DNA from: Mycocentrospora acerina
Taxonomy: Eukaryota > Ascomycota > Dothideomycetes > Pleosporales
NCBI GenBank assembly: GCA_022701365.1
Contig: JAKUHH010000290.1
Coordinates: forward strand, 434,001 to 498,000
DNA length: 64,000 bases
Reading direction: 5' to 3'
A program made the translations under genes and the position numbers. Positions 36,600-47,855 of the stretch are shown in pieces. Within the stretch, counting starts at the first letter, position 1, and every line of letters starts with the position of its first letter. Under the pieces are notes generated by a model that searched no databases, was not told the origin of the DNA, and saw only the letters and a list, made by a program, of their open reading frames with translations.

Positions 36600-36935
36600 T
36601 CTCGCGACGCGATGGAGTGGTGAATGGGTATGGTGGCAGTGGTGCTCTGCACAAAGCGGAACTATGCAGACACGCGATGACGTTTAAATCGCCGAGCAGC
36701 TGATTGGCCCATGTCGCATGGTGGGGCAGGAAAAAAAGGGAATCGCAGCGCGGCGGCAGTTGCTGGTGAATGGACAATGGTGTGAAACAGAGACTGAGAA
36801 ATTTTGTAGCGAGCAACCGGGCGTGTCTCTGACCTGACGCGTTCAGTCTGCTCCTCTTCACCTCTCGCGGCCTTGCTTGTCAATCCATCTTCTTGTCACT
36901 TCGACTACTACTTCGCGACGCGCAAGTACCCCGCC
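36600..36935. promoter_or_regulatory. Divergent promoter between Mms19 and Mtd1
   Basis: 336 bp between the two start codons. It contains a CCAAT-box core (CTGATTGGCCCA, 36699-36710), a common fungal promoter element, and a T/C-rich leader before 36936 on the + strand. Shared regulation is inferred only. Confidence 0.45.
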
Positions 36936-38061
36936 ATGGCTGACGAGAAACCCAACTGCAAAGTCATCCTTGCGAACAACATCGCCAAAAGCCTGCTCGA
37001 AGAAATCCGGGATGGCTTGAAGACAATTGAGCGTAAGCCGCTGCTTGTAGGCTTCCTATCGAGCGCGGACCCCGCCGCCAGAGTCTACGCAGAGTGGACG
37101 GGCAAGACGTGCACTGAAAAGTGAGCATGTTCGTTGATTTGCTTCATTTTTCCATGCTGCTCGCACGCTGTCAGAAAAAGAGGGCGCGACTAACAGACAC
37201 AGCGGCTTTGCCTTTGACCTGCGAGAAGTTGACCGTGAGCTGCTCGAAGACGCTCTCATCGACGCCAACAACGATGCTGCTGTCGACGGCATTATCGTCT
37301 ACTACCCCATCTTTGGCAATCGCCAAGATCAGTACCTGCAGCAGATTGTGTCGATTGACAAGGATGTTGAGGGTCTCTCTCATCGCTACATCTTCAACAT
37401 GTACCAGAACATCCGCTTCCTCGACCCTGACAGCACCAAGAAGAGCATCTTGCCGTGCACTCCGCTCGCCGTTCTCAAGATTCTGGAATACCTCCGAGTC
37501 TACAACATGATATTGCCATATGGAAACAGGCTGCACGGCCGCACTATCACCGTCATCAATAGGAGCGAGGTAGTTGGACGGCCGTTGGCGGCGTTGTTGG
37601 CCAACGATGGCGCATGCGTGTACAGTGTAGATATTGCCGATGTGCAGCAATTCACGAGAGGTGAGGGACTGCGCAAGAGAAGGCATGAGGTCGTCGAGAA
37701 GCCTGGGTGGACTCTCGAGGACTGTTTGCCCATCAGCGACGTCGTTATCAGCGGTGTGCCTGGCGACAAGTACAAGGTGCCGCTGGAAAAAATGAGAGAT
37801 GGCGCCGTGTGCATCAACTTCTCAAGCGAGAGAAACTTCACCCCCGAAGTCAAGGAGAAGGCATCCATCTACGTCCCCGCGATCGGTAAGGTCACAATTG
37901 CCGTTCTTTTGAGAAACTTGTTGGTAAGTATAAGACCCCTTCGGAAATATTTACATGCAACTTACACGTCAAAGCGTCTCGCGCAAAACAAAATCGATGC
38001 AGCAGCAAAAGGGGTAACAGAAACCTCAACTGAAGAGAAGCCTATCCAAGCGACTGCATAA
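36936..38061 (+). CDS. MTD1: NAD-dependent methylenetetrahydrofolate dehydrogenase
   Basis: Three exons (36936-37120, 37203-37923, 37975-38061) encode 330 residues, close to yeast Mtd1 (320). The catalytic domain has VGFLSSADPAARVYAEWTGK and DGIIVYYPIFGN; the NAD-binding fold has HGRTITVINRSEVVGRPLAA and ISGVPGDKY, and the end has VPAIGKVTIAVLLRNLLRLA. It oxidises 5,10-methylene-THF to 5,10-methenyl-THF in the cytosol with NAD, feeding one-carbon units to purine synthesis. It is monofunctional: there is no cyclohydrolase or synthetase part. Intron 1 splits an Asn codon (CTEN-GFAFDLREV) and intron 2 is 51 bp. The next + strand frame starts within about 240 bp. Confidence 0.93.
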
Positions 38062-38297
38062 AAGGCTAACCATATCATACAAACCATCTTCGTCCCTTTT
38101 TGATGCCCTCTAGAAAGCAGAGCTGCTAAATAAATTAAGTCGCCTGCTTGTAAGGAACATGTCGTTTATGTTGTTGAACCTTAAAATGCACAATGAAGAC
38201 CCAGGTGCAGGTGTCTTTTTTCTCGTCTATTATTTTACCCCATCGTGTATGCGGAAATTCGACTCATGAAGATAGCTGTCAATCGAAATTTCCCAAG

Positions 38298-39404
38298 ATG
38301 GTTTCTTTTGGACATGCAAACCACGCCCATCGAAAATCCGCTACCAACATTTGCTCAAGAACAACAACCAACATGCACTTCAACCTCAATCCTAAACTGA
38401 GATGCAGCACCGGGCACTACGGTGCCAAAGCCGAATTTCGAAATGTCACATTACAATCGCAACAGTTCAACGATTCTGAATTTTCGAGACCGAGAGCCTC
38501 TAATGCACCTACCTATACTGCCAACGTTTCAACGCAAAGGCGCAAATTCGATGCTATCAGCGAACTCTACTTGTGGGCTATCAACGAACTCGACGGCCAC
38601 ATATATGAGTATAGATGCCCAACAGCCTTCGTCACGACGATTTTGCCCCTCACTCCCATCGAGGTTGAATACAGTGTGCTAGGCGCCTCCGTCACGTTAG
38701 ATGCAAAGCGCTTTGCCAACGAATTCATATTACGGCGGGAAATCGTGGCAAAGGGACTTACTAGAACTTTGGAGGACAACAAACACAAGAGCGTGAGCAG
38801 ATTGAGCGTTGAACTTCGGAGGAACGTCAATGTTCCTCTTATTTTGGCTATTGCAGCTACAGTTAGTCTTTACATCCAGCATCCTGACTGGGATTATCCT
38901 TTATATTGGATAAGCTGTTTTACTTTGTTCAATCTCCACAGACCCTTCACCATTGACGACCTACGAGAACGGAGCTGGCTTTGCTTCAAGCTACTCGATA
39001 CTCCCGACTGGCTGAGCGCCATTCCAATCACTACCGTTGGCTCAAGCACGCGGTTCATGAAAATTGCATCGGAAAAGCTATCGGGCATCTATAAAGACGA
39101 ATTTTGTCTCCAGGCTATGATCATTCCATCGTGTTTATTATTATTCACGCTCCTGGGAAATCCATTGTTCATTCGCTTTCCGCTGGTCACGCTCTCACTC
39201 TACGCTGCGATGATTTTGGGACGAACAATTGTCAGGGAGAATTTAGAATTGAGGCATCAACTACGGTCGTCAAACGTGAAGATCGGTCAATTGGAGACGG
39301 AGAAGATGATGATGATGATGATGATGATACAGATGCGTACGAAGAAACATCGAGACAGTCGGGACGATTACTTTGTCGATTCAGCAAACGAGATGGAGGA
39401 CTAA
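38298..39404 (+). CDS. Hypothetical membrane protein with C-terminal coiled coil
   Basis: Single open frame; 368 residues from the ATG at 38298 (AAGATGG context). The same frame also has ATGs at 38193 (403 residues) and 38373, so the start is not fixed. I do not recognise the family. It has a soluble N-terminal part, then hydrophobic segments near VPLILAIAATVSLYI and a longer pair PSCLLLFTLLGN / FPLVTLSLYAAMILG, and a basic helical tail (ENLELRHQLRSSNVKIGQLE). A run of seven Met residues comes from a (GAT)n microsatellite read in the ATG frame at 39304-39327. The length of the frame and the membrane pattern favour a real gene, though no homologue is known to me. An intron close to the 3' end cannot be ruled out. 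Confidence 0.5.
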   Translation: MVSFGHANHAHRKSATNICSRTTTNMHFNLNPKLRCSTGHYGAKAEFRNVTLQSQQFNDSEFSRPRASNAPTYTANVSTQRRKFDAISELYLWAINELDGHIYEYRCPTAFVTTILPLTPIEVEYSVLGASVTLDAKRFANEFILRREIVAKGLTRTLEDNKHKSVSRLSVELRRNVNVPLILAIAATVSLYIQHPDWDYPLYWISCFTLFNLHRPFTIDDLRERSWLCFKLLDTPDWLSAIPITTVGSSTRFMKIASEKLSGIYKDEFCLQAMIIPSCLLLFTLLGNPLFIRFPLVTLSLYAAMILGRTIVRENLELRHQLRSSNVKIGQLETEKMMMMMMMIQMRTKKHRDSRDDYFVDSANEMED

Positions 39405-40463
39405 CATCCTTGGTTATTGACGTTCACGAATTTCTTTACTGGCGTATCTTCTGGTCTTGGATCATGGAAACTTATATACACTGTCCCTCACAGTGTGAAA
39501 GCTGTGTTTCGGTTTTTAAAGTCATTAATACACATAAGATGAGATGCAATCAAACATACTTTCAAAAGGGTTGTAATGGAAGATTGCTAGCTGATGAACA
39601 CTAACAGTTCGAATTTGCCTCCACCTCGGCCGCTCACAATTCTTTCGACATGGCCTCCGCTGGCTATTTTTTGTACCACAATGCCTATTGGAGAGACATA
39701 TCCATTAACGGTATTGTTTCTTCACACTGTACAGTCTATATTGTTAGTGATAAAGGGCATAGCGATCGAATTATCGTTCTCTGCTGAGTGTCACGTGCTT
39801 TGTTCTTAGTAGCCCAACTCCACACACCACTCTCCGTTCAATATGCAGTACTCCACAATTGCACACACCGCTTGAAACGACAAAGTACTTTCTTTCCTTC
39901 GCTAATTTCACGAATATAACATCAAAATTGGTGATGGTAACTACTAGTGTTGTCCCGCTGCTGTCAATCGAGCACCCTCTTCGCTAGCGTTTGATACCGA
40001 TCTCTCCCTCTATCACCAAGATGACTAACAAGCACGAGCTTCAAAGCCCCAAAACAGCCTTAAACAAACTCTTTAAACATATTTTTTATCCTCTGCGTAT
40101 CCTCATCTGCCATCCTTGCCTCGCCATCTCATATAAGTAGGCCTTTCCATTTCATCTGACCTGCATGTCTTCGTTGCCATATCGGCAGTACAGACACGCA
40201 TCGATAACGTTAATTTGAAGAACTCCATCCAAAGAAAACATCAAAAGAAACCCTTTCTTTCACCAATCAAGTCAAAGGAGCAATGCAGAGGGATACGGTG
40301 AGGCAACTACTAGATCGTCCTAGGAAGTCTTGGCCGGACGTATTCGGATTTTTAGTCTAGAAATTTACGTGAGAAGGAAAATAGGGCTTCGGACAATATT
40401 TTGTATACGTTCCAGAAGCACGGGTTAGAACCGCTTTTTACATTAAAATGATACAATACCCTT
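39405..40463. other. Convergent intergenic region
   Basis: About 1 kb between the hypothetical membrane protein and the 3' end of xanthine dehydrogenase. Short open frames (for example near 39104-39604 and 39594-39809) have no recognisable domain. No repeat or RNA gene is visible. Confidence 0.4.
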
Positions 40464-43400
40464 TTAAGCGACAGAAACCAAAAAGTTACTCTCGCCATCT
40501 TTCTTTTCCGTTCTCGCCCTCCTGCTCAGCTCATCTCCCACCGCTAACCTTAATCTCTCCGCCGTCGCCGGGCTATCTAACCCCCATCCCTCATTGTTCA
40601 CCCCATTCATCTCTCTCGCTGCCTTAACTGCCTCTCTCAGCGCAAAGAACACTGTGCTCCCCAAAAAAAGCGGTGGTTCACCAATCCCCTTGCTACTCTG
40701 CACAGTCCGCAAATGATTCCAAGATAGCGGGTTCCCTTCATTGTCATTTCGCAGAAGCGAGGCGTTGAAGACCTGCGGAATATCGCTGAATCCGGGGATC
40801 TTATAGGTTCCTGGCCCACGAGTGAAGAGCTGCCCGTCACGGGTCCAGAGGGATTCCTCCATCGTAAAGAGCCCTTGGCCTTGTACAAAAGCGCCTTCAA
40901 TTTGGCCGTAGTCGATGGCAGGGTTGATCGAGTTTCCCACATCCTATCCTACGGTCAGCTTTCTATTTTTCCATGAGGAATGGAAGATTAGATGTCAATT
41001 TACCATCATGATATCCGTTCTCAGAACGGTATGATCTCCTGTAAGAAGATCAAGCTCCACCTCTGAGCAACACACCCCCTGGGTCCAGTAGTAATACAAT
41101 GGCTTTACAGTCTCAAGATTAGTATCACCCCATGTGTAACCAACCTTGGGCATCTTCCAAAACCCATTAGCAGCGAGATTTACGCGGTCCAAGTACGCCG
41201 CATGCGCAAGATCCTTGAGTAATGCATCTGGGCCCAACCTCTCGCGATACGGCTTCAGTCGCTCGTTGATTTGATCGCACGCATTTTTCACTGCCATGCC
41301 ATTGAGATCTGAGCCCGAAGACGCAGCTGTAGGTGACGCATTTGCAATCTGATAAGTCTGGCTGTCCTGTGTGTAAATCGCATCGAGTGGAGTTCCGAGT
41401 TCTTGCGCAGCGATCTGGCACATTTTTGTATACAGACCTTGGCCCATTTCTACCCCTCCATGGTGCAAGAGAACACTACCGTCGTGGTATATTTTGATGT
41501 ACGCCGCAGCTTGGTTGAGGTGGACAGCAGTGGCGAAGCTAAGTCCAAATTTCGAAGGGATGAGACTTATGCCACGTTTCTTCCACCGATTCGTTGTGTT
41601 GAAATCTGCGACTTGTTTCTTTCGATTTTCGTAGTCTGCTGATTGAATTATTTGTTGGAGAAGCATGGGAATGTGCCAGTCTTCGTCGATCTTCTGGAAA
41701 AAGGGTGTGTGTTGGCCGGGCGTGTACAAGTTATTCCACCGAAGTTCATCCACGTCCATGTTCAGCCCATCTGCAATGTGGTGCATAATGACTTCAGAAA
41801 AATACATCCCCTGTGGAGCACCAAACCCTCTGTACGCTGTATTGCTGTGGGTATTGGTCCTGCAAACATGACTCCTTAAAAATACGTTTGGGCATTCGTA
41901 TGAGTTGTCGAAGTGTGTCAGACATCGATCCATGACTGCTCCGCTCATATCTTGGGAGAAGCCACCGTTGTTATAGATGTCTGCTTCTAGGGCGAGCAAT
42001 TTGCCCTCTTTCGATACTCCAACTTTCCAACGTGCCTGGAACGGATGTCGCTGACCACTAAGTAGCATATCTTCATCCCGATTGAGCATTATCCGCACAG
42101 GTCTCTTTTCTTTTTTAGCAGCAATTGCAGCGTATACAGCAAAGGGGACACTGCGAGATTCTTTGCCTCCAAATCCTCCCCCTAATCGCTTCACGCGACT
42201 GTTGACACGATTACTAGGTATACCTAGAACCGAGCTTACGAATTCCTGTGTCTCCATAGTATTTTGCGTCGATGACCAGATCTCCATGGCCCCATCCTCT
42301 CCAAAAGGAACGGCCATTGCGGCGTTGGTCTCCAGGTAAAAGTGCTCTTGACCGCCCATTCTAGTGACACCTTCGAAGATCCGATCGCATTGGGCGAACG
42401 CTTCTTCCATCTTGTCGTCAATTGCTAATCCTTTTCTTAAAAACTTGCCATGTGCAAAGAAGGAATTGGCTGCGATGGCTTCGTCAATAGTCAAGATAGG
42501 TGAAAGAAGCTTATAATCAACTTTGACAGCCTTTGCAGCTGCTCGAGCCTCCAAAGCTGACTCGGCATACACCATGCCGATGACTTGACCGTGAGACAAG
42601 ACTTCTTCTTTAGCAAAGAACGGTTCATCTTTCTTGATCGAGCCCCATATGTTTGCATCTTCTCGAATACTATTCCAATCGATGTACCCAACCACCCCAG
42701 GCATACTCAGCGCTGGTTGATAGTCAACGCTGAGAATCTTTGCATGAGCCTTGCTAGACATGACCAGTCCACCAAAAAGCTCTCGATCAAGACGCGGCAT
42801 ATCATCTACATACTCTGCCTCGCCAGTACACTGTTTCAACGCTGAGAGGTGAGCGACTTGTTTGCCTACAATGCGTTGTTCGTGAGGATTGAAGTCATCT
42901 CGGGTACCACTGGAGATGGCACGGTGAATTTGCTCTACAACCTGTTCATCGACATTGCCTAGGCCAAACTCAGCTGCTGACTCGTGCCAAAAGCGGAAGA
43001 ACAGCGAGAGGGCCAAGGTTTTGCGGTAGTCGGCCATGCCACCCGGAACACTGTATGGGAGATCAAAATCTTCGAGTATTGCGGTAAGAGCAGCATCTAA
43101 AGATTCCGAATGAAACCATTGTTTGCCAAGAAGAGCTTGTTGAGTTTTCGGCGAGTCTTTTGTCGTAGGTGCCATGCCACCGTATACCAGACAGACATCT
43201 TCCACAAGTCCTTCTGAATCGAGCCTTACACGAAATGCAGCTGTGACAATAGCGATATCATCATCCTTCCTCTTCGCCTGCTTATACGCCTTGAACACTT
43301 CTCTAGAATTTTGAAGAGCAAGCGGGATCCGAATGCGGTAAAGAATTGTATCAGAGGGCAGACTCGTTGTCCGATATGCGACAAAGAATTTCGACATCGG

Positions 43401-44987
43401 GACAAGCATGACACCGTCTCTCTTGTTGATAGTCTCAAGTATCGCGCCTGCAGCCAACAGAACAGGATTCGCGTCAGAAATAGGCGACGCTGTTGCAATG
43501 TTGCCCGCAAGAGACGCAACATTCCGGATTTGGCGGCCAGCAAAGTACCGAAGTTGTTTACGCAAAGCATCCAGTACCATAGCGCGTTTGCCCAGCTTAG
43601 CGTAAACTTCTTTGCAAATCGCCTCCAGCTCAGTCAGCGGGGTATTGGCTGCAATGGTGAGTTCTTTTGCAGTTTCGAGCTCTGCATCCGATGTGAGTGT
43701 GGTGCAATTAATTTCTGCAATATCCGACACATATACAGAGACAGCAAAATTAATATCTTTGAACCGAACCTCAATCTGTACTTCACTGGCACCACCAACC
43801 AGCTTTGCGGACGGATATGCATCTTTTATTTCGATTAGTTGTCCCAATGTAGTGGGTTTAAACCAAACCCTCTTTTCATTTCCATAGCAAACAGGTTTCT
43901 GTTCATGCCTCCAAAGCGCTGGTGGGAAAATGAGTTCCGTTTCTGGCATGTACTCCTTGAACGCTATGTTTGGTATACCGTGTTGTGACGGAGCATGTGA
44001 GACGTCGAGTGAGGAAGAAATTTTGGATTCAACGGCCGTGTTGTGCTCTTTACTTTTGAGAGGTTTTGCGTAGGCGGCTCCGCTCAGGTCGTGGTCATAA
44101 GCTGGCTCTTTGTCCGTATCAAGGATAGATATAACATGTTCGTCGTCAGAGATTGTAGCTAGTTCTGAGGGCGGCGAAGAAGAATATGACGTGACGTTAT
44201 TCGAGCTACTATCAGAAGATGAAACTCGACAACAACCACCTGGCCGTCCACAAGAAAGTTTTGAAGGGTCCTTAAGACCATGGGTCTTGACAGTGATGAA
44301 GTCTTTCTCAAGCAATTCCGAGCCCACATCGATCAACTCATCATCCTCAGCCAGTTGGCCTTTCAAGTCTTCTGTAACAAATGTTTTTGCAGCCTGGAGA
44401 ATTGGCTTGTACCCTGTACATCGGCAAAGATTCCCATCTAGGTGCCCTTCCATCTCAATATCCCGCGCAGTCAAATGGAACTTCTGCGTTTCAGAGTCAT
44501 ATGAGTTCCTCACTATTGCGTATAAGCTCATTACGATACCTGGAGTACAAAATCCGCATTGGCTCCCATGAAGCTTTGATATTCTCTCTTGCAGTGGATG
44601 TGGTTTGTCCACACTGCCAATACCTTCCACTGTGATGACATGTTTTCCATCGATTCCTATCAGAGGAAACAGGCACGCGTTTACGGATAAATGTTTGATC
44701 TTTCTTCTCTTTGACTGTTGCTCTGCGATTTGCAGTACCACCGTACAAGCCCCACAACCGCCTTCGCCACATCCCAACTTCGTACCCTTGAGATGTGACT
44801 GTGCGCGAATGTAGTCAAGCAGTGTCCAATCCGGATTGGGATTGCTGATAATGGTCCTCCTCCCATTGATGTAGCAAGTGATGTCTGGTGTTCTGTATGT
44901 CGTTGTAATGAGTGGTGTCAGCGCTTCAATAGCGGACAGCGATCGACCCGAAACCGCGGTCGTGGGGGGAGGGATTGGCAAAGCCAT
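40464..44987 (-). CDS. hxA: Xanthine dehydrogenase (molybdoflavoprotein)
   Basis: Two exons (44987-41004, 40943-40464) encode 1487 residues. The N-terminal part has both [2Fe-2S] domains: LGCGEGGCGACTV with C73, C78 and C81, then HGSQCGFCTPGIVMSLYA and GNLCRCTGYKPIL. The FAD domain has KLVGGASEVQIEVRF and AGRQIRNVASLAGNIATASP. The molybdenum cofactor domains have RLGGGFGGKESR, AYRGFGAPQGMYFSEV, GGVEMGQGLYTKMCQI and the catalytic Glu in KGIGEPPLFLGS. The enzyme oxidises hypoxanthine and xanthine to urate for nitrogen use. It is about 120 residues longer than the Aspergillus enzyme because of a Ser-rich insert near residues 250-350. An upstream TTG in the same frame is not the start. The 60 bp intron separates DIMM from DVGNSINPA. 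A GATA-type site (AGATAA on the minus strand) lies about 30 bp upstream. Confidence 0.93.
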
Positions 44988-45676
44988 GGCAGTTGTCAAA
45001 CTTTGTGAAGGCGATTATCTCTTTTGAGAAATATCTGCAGTAGTTGAATTTGAGAAAAGCTCAAAGATATAGCTTAGTTGAGCGATTGTGGCAACCCCTC
45101 AGCGGCTTCTATGCCTAACGTAACTCAATCGCTGATTGGAGGGTCGTGGAGGGCCATCGCCCCACAGTTTCCCCACACTTCGAAGTTTCCCGATGCAGGT
45201 ACATCAATCCAAGATCGCCGCCCTTTCCCATTTCTGCCGTGAGTATCAATAATAGCAAGTTTCCGATCACATCCGGCACTCGAATTGAGAGTTCTTGGTT
45301 AGTATGGTGACAAAATGCTTCAGTTGTTAAGTTTTCCCTGTAATTTTTAGTGAAAGTGTTAGACAACAATATAAATATTCCAGCTATAACAACACAAGGG
45401 TCGATGTTTTTGTACTTCCAGAAAGTTTCGGTGTACAATCTCAAGAAAGGAAACGTTGATTTGGTCAAAAGCCTGATCCTAATTCAAAAATTATGTAGTA
45501 CATAATTTTCGACATCTTTGACAAATATTAAAACCCAACGTCACGTTGTAAACTTGATCAGATTCACTATTATTTATTCAGGAGTTGCGAGACAGAAGCT
45601 GGTTGATAGACTTGGATTGAATCAAACTTGAAATGACATCATAAGCGTCGTCACAAGCAATAAAGTAAATTACAAT
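44988..45676. promoter_or_regulatory. Upstream region of xanthine dehydrogenase and 3' flank of patatin-like gene
   Basis: About 690 bp. Close to the xanthine dehydrogenase start it holds TTATCTC and two further ATATC/GATAT cores within 60 bp, possible sites for GATA-type nitrogen regulators. No exact match to the purine activator site (TCGG-N6-CCGA) was found. The rest is AT-rich with no gene. Confidence 0.4.
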
Positions 45677-47855
45677 CTATATACTGGCCATCAAGGCTTG
45701 GGCGCACTCACTAATTGAACTGTCTTGATCCTTGATATATTGCTTCGTCATATCCAAAAGATCTTGGAGCGCAGCTATATCATCAAGCTCACCAAGCTTT
45801 TTGAAGTCATCCAAGTGAACAACATCGGTTGGGCCTGAGAAAAATCCGCCTGGTTTGTGCTCTACCCATTCTGGTATTTCCTCGCCGATATTCAATCTCC
45901 AATACTTCTTTCCTAAAGGCTTGGGTGCGAAGGCATTAATTAAAGCACGGAAGAGTATGTGGATGATTTGTGTGTTAGTTGCGATGGAAGATAGGGCCCC
46001 CGCAGTTGATACGACGTTAGTCACTCCAGGTTCAGGAAGCGGCTGGTTGGCTCCAATACCAGTACCAATACTGAGGAAGCAGCTGGTGCTTCGTGCTGGT
46101 CCAAATACAGCAAGCAATTCTGTCCAAAGCCTGCTCAATGTTAGATTGTAATAAACAGTGGGATGTCCTTGCATATCGTACCATCCCAATGGGTTGTTAG
46201 CACCTAAACCGCCATCAACCAGTGTATAATCACCGATTTTCATGGGGGCAAAGTAAGTTGGGGCTGCACTTGTTGCACGAGCAGCCTCCCAAAGCTTGAT
46301 CTCGGGAAGTACAGAGATTTCCTGTGGGTTGACGTAGGATCGCAAGAAAAGAGGTGCCCTATTATTTGGGCCGTCACTACGCACTGCCATCACAAAGCTG
46401 TATACTGTTAGTAGTCTTTGGTTTCGAGTAGGGATGTCGAAGCCACCCACACTTTGCAGGCGTTCTTAGCATTTTCACTCTCGTCGAGCATCTTGACATC
46501 CTCGCTTCCCAACTTTTCCCTAATAATATCCTTCACCACCTGCTCGAGAAGACTAGCGTCGTAGTATGAGCCCTTCAAGATTAGGTCCGCATCCTTACCT
46601 AGCCTCGAACTTTTAAAGACAGTCGTCATGAATAGTTGATATTTCTGGATACATTCATCGATGGTCATCTTTAGGCGGCCAAGCATTATAGCAATCAAGC
46701 TGTGAGAGTTACTATGCGTACTTTATCACATAATTGCAATCTAGCTTACCCTCCAGTACTAGTTCCTCCGATCATATCGAACACATCGCAAGGATTTTGT
46801 CCTGGAGTTAACTTGTTCATTACTGCACGCAAGAGATACAGCGATGCCAGACCCCGAACGCCTCCGCCATCTCAAGGCCACATTAGCTATGCTTACCAAG
46901 CGGTATTAGACCGACTTACCTAGGGAAAGAACACGCAATGGCCGATCACTTCTGGAGCTAAATGCATCCGCACGGAAAAGATTTTCAGGCAAAGTTGGTT
47001 TGAATGCAGTATTAGTCTGCATGTTGACTTCGTGAATTGTCTCCTGGATGCTCTGGACCTGAGAAATAACCGTGGAGTATGGAACAGGTTCGCGCTCGAC
47101 TTTGACTCAGGTTAACATGTACCTTGAACAAGCAAAGGCATATTGTGACCCACATTCTGTATTACCAACCTCGATAAAAAGGAAGCCTGAACGAGCCGCT
47201 ATCTTCCAGGATCCGAATCTTGTGCATAAGCGGACAGCAATCACATTGCCATCCTTTTAGACACAAATAATGAGTTTTAATCTCTAAAGCAGAATTGGTG
47301 TTTGCGTACCTCAAGCGAGTGAAGAAGATCGTGGTCTTCGTCGAACTCCCGACCATCTTTCTGAGACAGTGAATTAGCTGAAACACACTACACTCAACTA
47401 CTGTTTGCTCACCCAACCATAATCGTCTGTGAGAAATCGATTACGGTGGCTCTTCCAGACAAGCGCAATGCCATCTTTAACTCGAGGAGATGTTGAATAC
47501 TCGTCTTCCAGAATCGCTAGCTCGAACCAAGTCCAGTTGCCCGCTGAAGGGTTATCGGCGAAGCCTTGATCGTGTGATTCGGCAAAGAGTTTGAGTCTAT
47601 CGATGCGCCGGATGGTATTGATATTAAGAGGCTGAACGAATTAGTCGCCACCAGGACAAAATTAAGAAAATTTGAAAGTTCTCCTTGGAAACGTACTGGC
47701 GACTGGAACCAAATTTCCGCAAGAATACTTTCATCTGTAGACTCCAACTCAAGCTCACGTGATGATGAGACGATGTATTGACCTTGATCAACGTTTGCTT
47801 TCTGGGGAGGGAAGTTTCCTAGTGCCTTAACATCTTCGAGCAATAAATTAGACAT
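45677..47855 (-). CDS. Patatin-like phospholipase / serine hydrolase
   Basis: Nine exons (47855-47697, 47631-47413, 47360-47310, 47253-47170, 47058-46920, 46870-46750, 46699-46451, 46397-46182, 46130-45677) encode 563 residues. The catalytic core lies in the C-terminal 370 residues: the oxyanion loop LRVLSLDGGGVRGLASL spans an intron, the nucleophile is in FDMIGGTSTGGLIAIMLGR (GxSxG), and the catalytic Asp is in LVDGGLGANNP. The N-terminal 180 residues (WKDGREFDEDHDLLHSLE, WTWFELAILEDEYS) are conserved in fungal members but have no named function that I know. The family cleaves acyl ester bonds of phospholipids or neutral lipids. Every junction keeps phase, and the donor after FIE is GTTGGT. 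The 51 bp intron 46131-46181 has no stop and is a multiple of three. Confidence 0.88.

Noticed and set aside
45255..45290. CCGATCACATCCGG as a purine-activator site upstream of xanthine dehydrogenase
   Set aside because: The half sites point outward and the spacing is wrong for TCGG-N6-CCGA.
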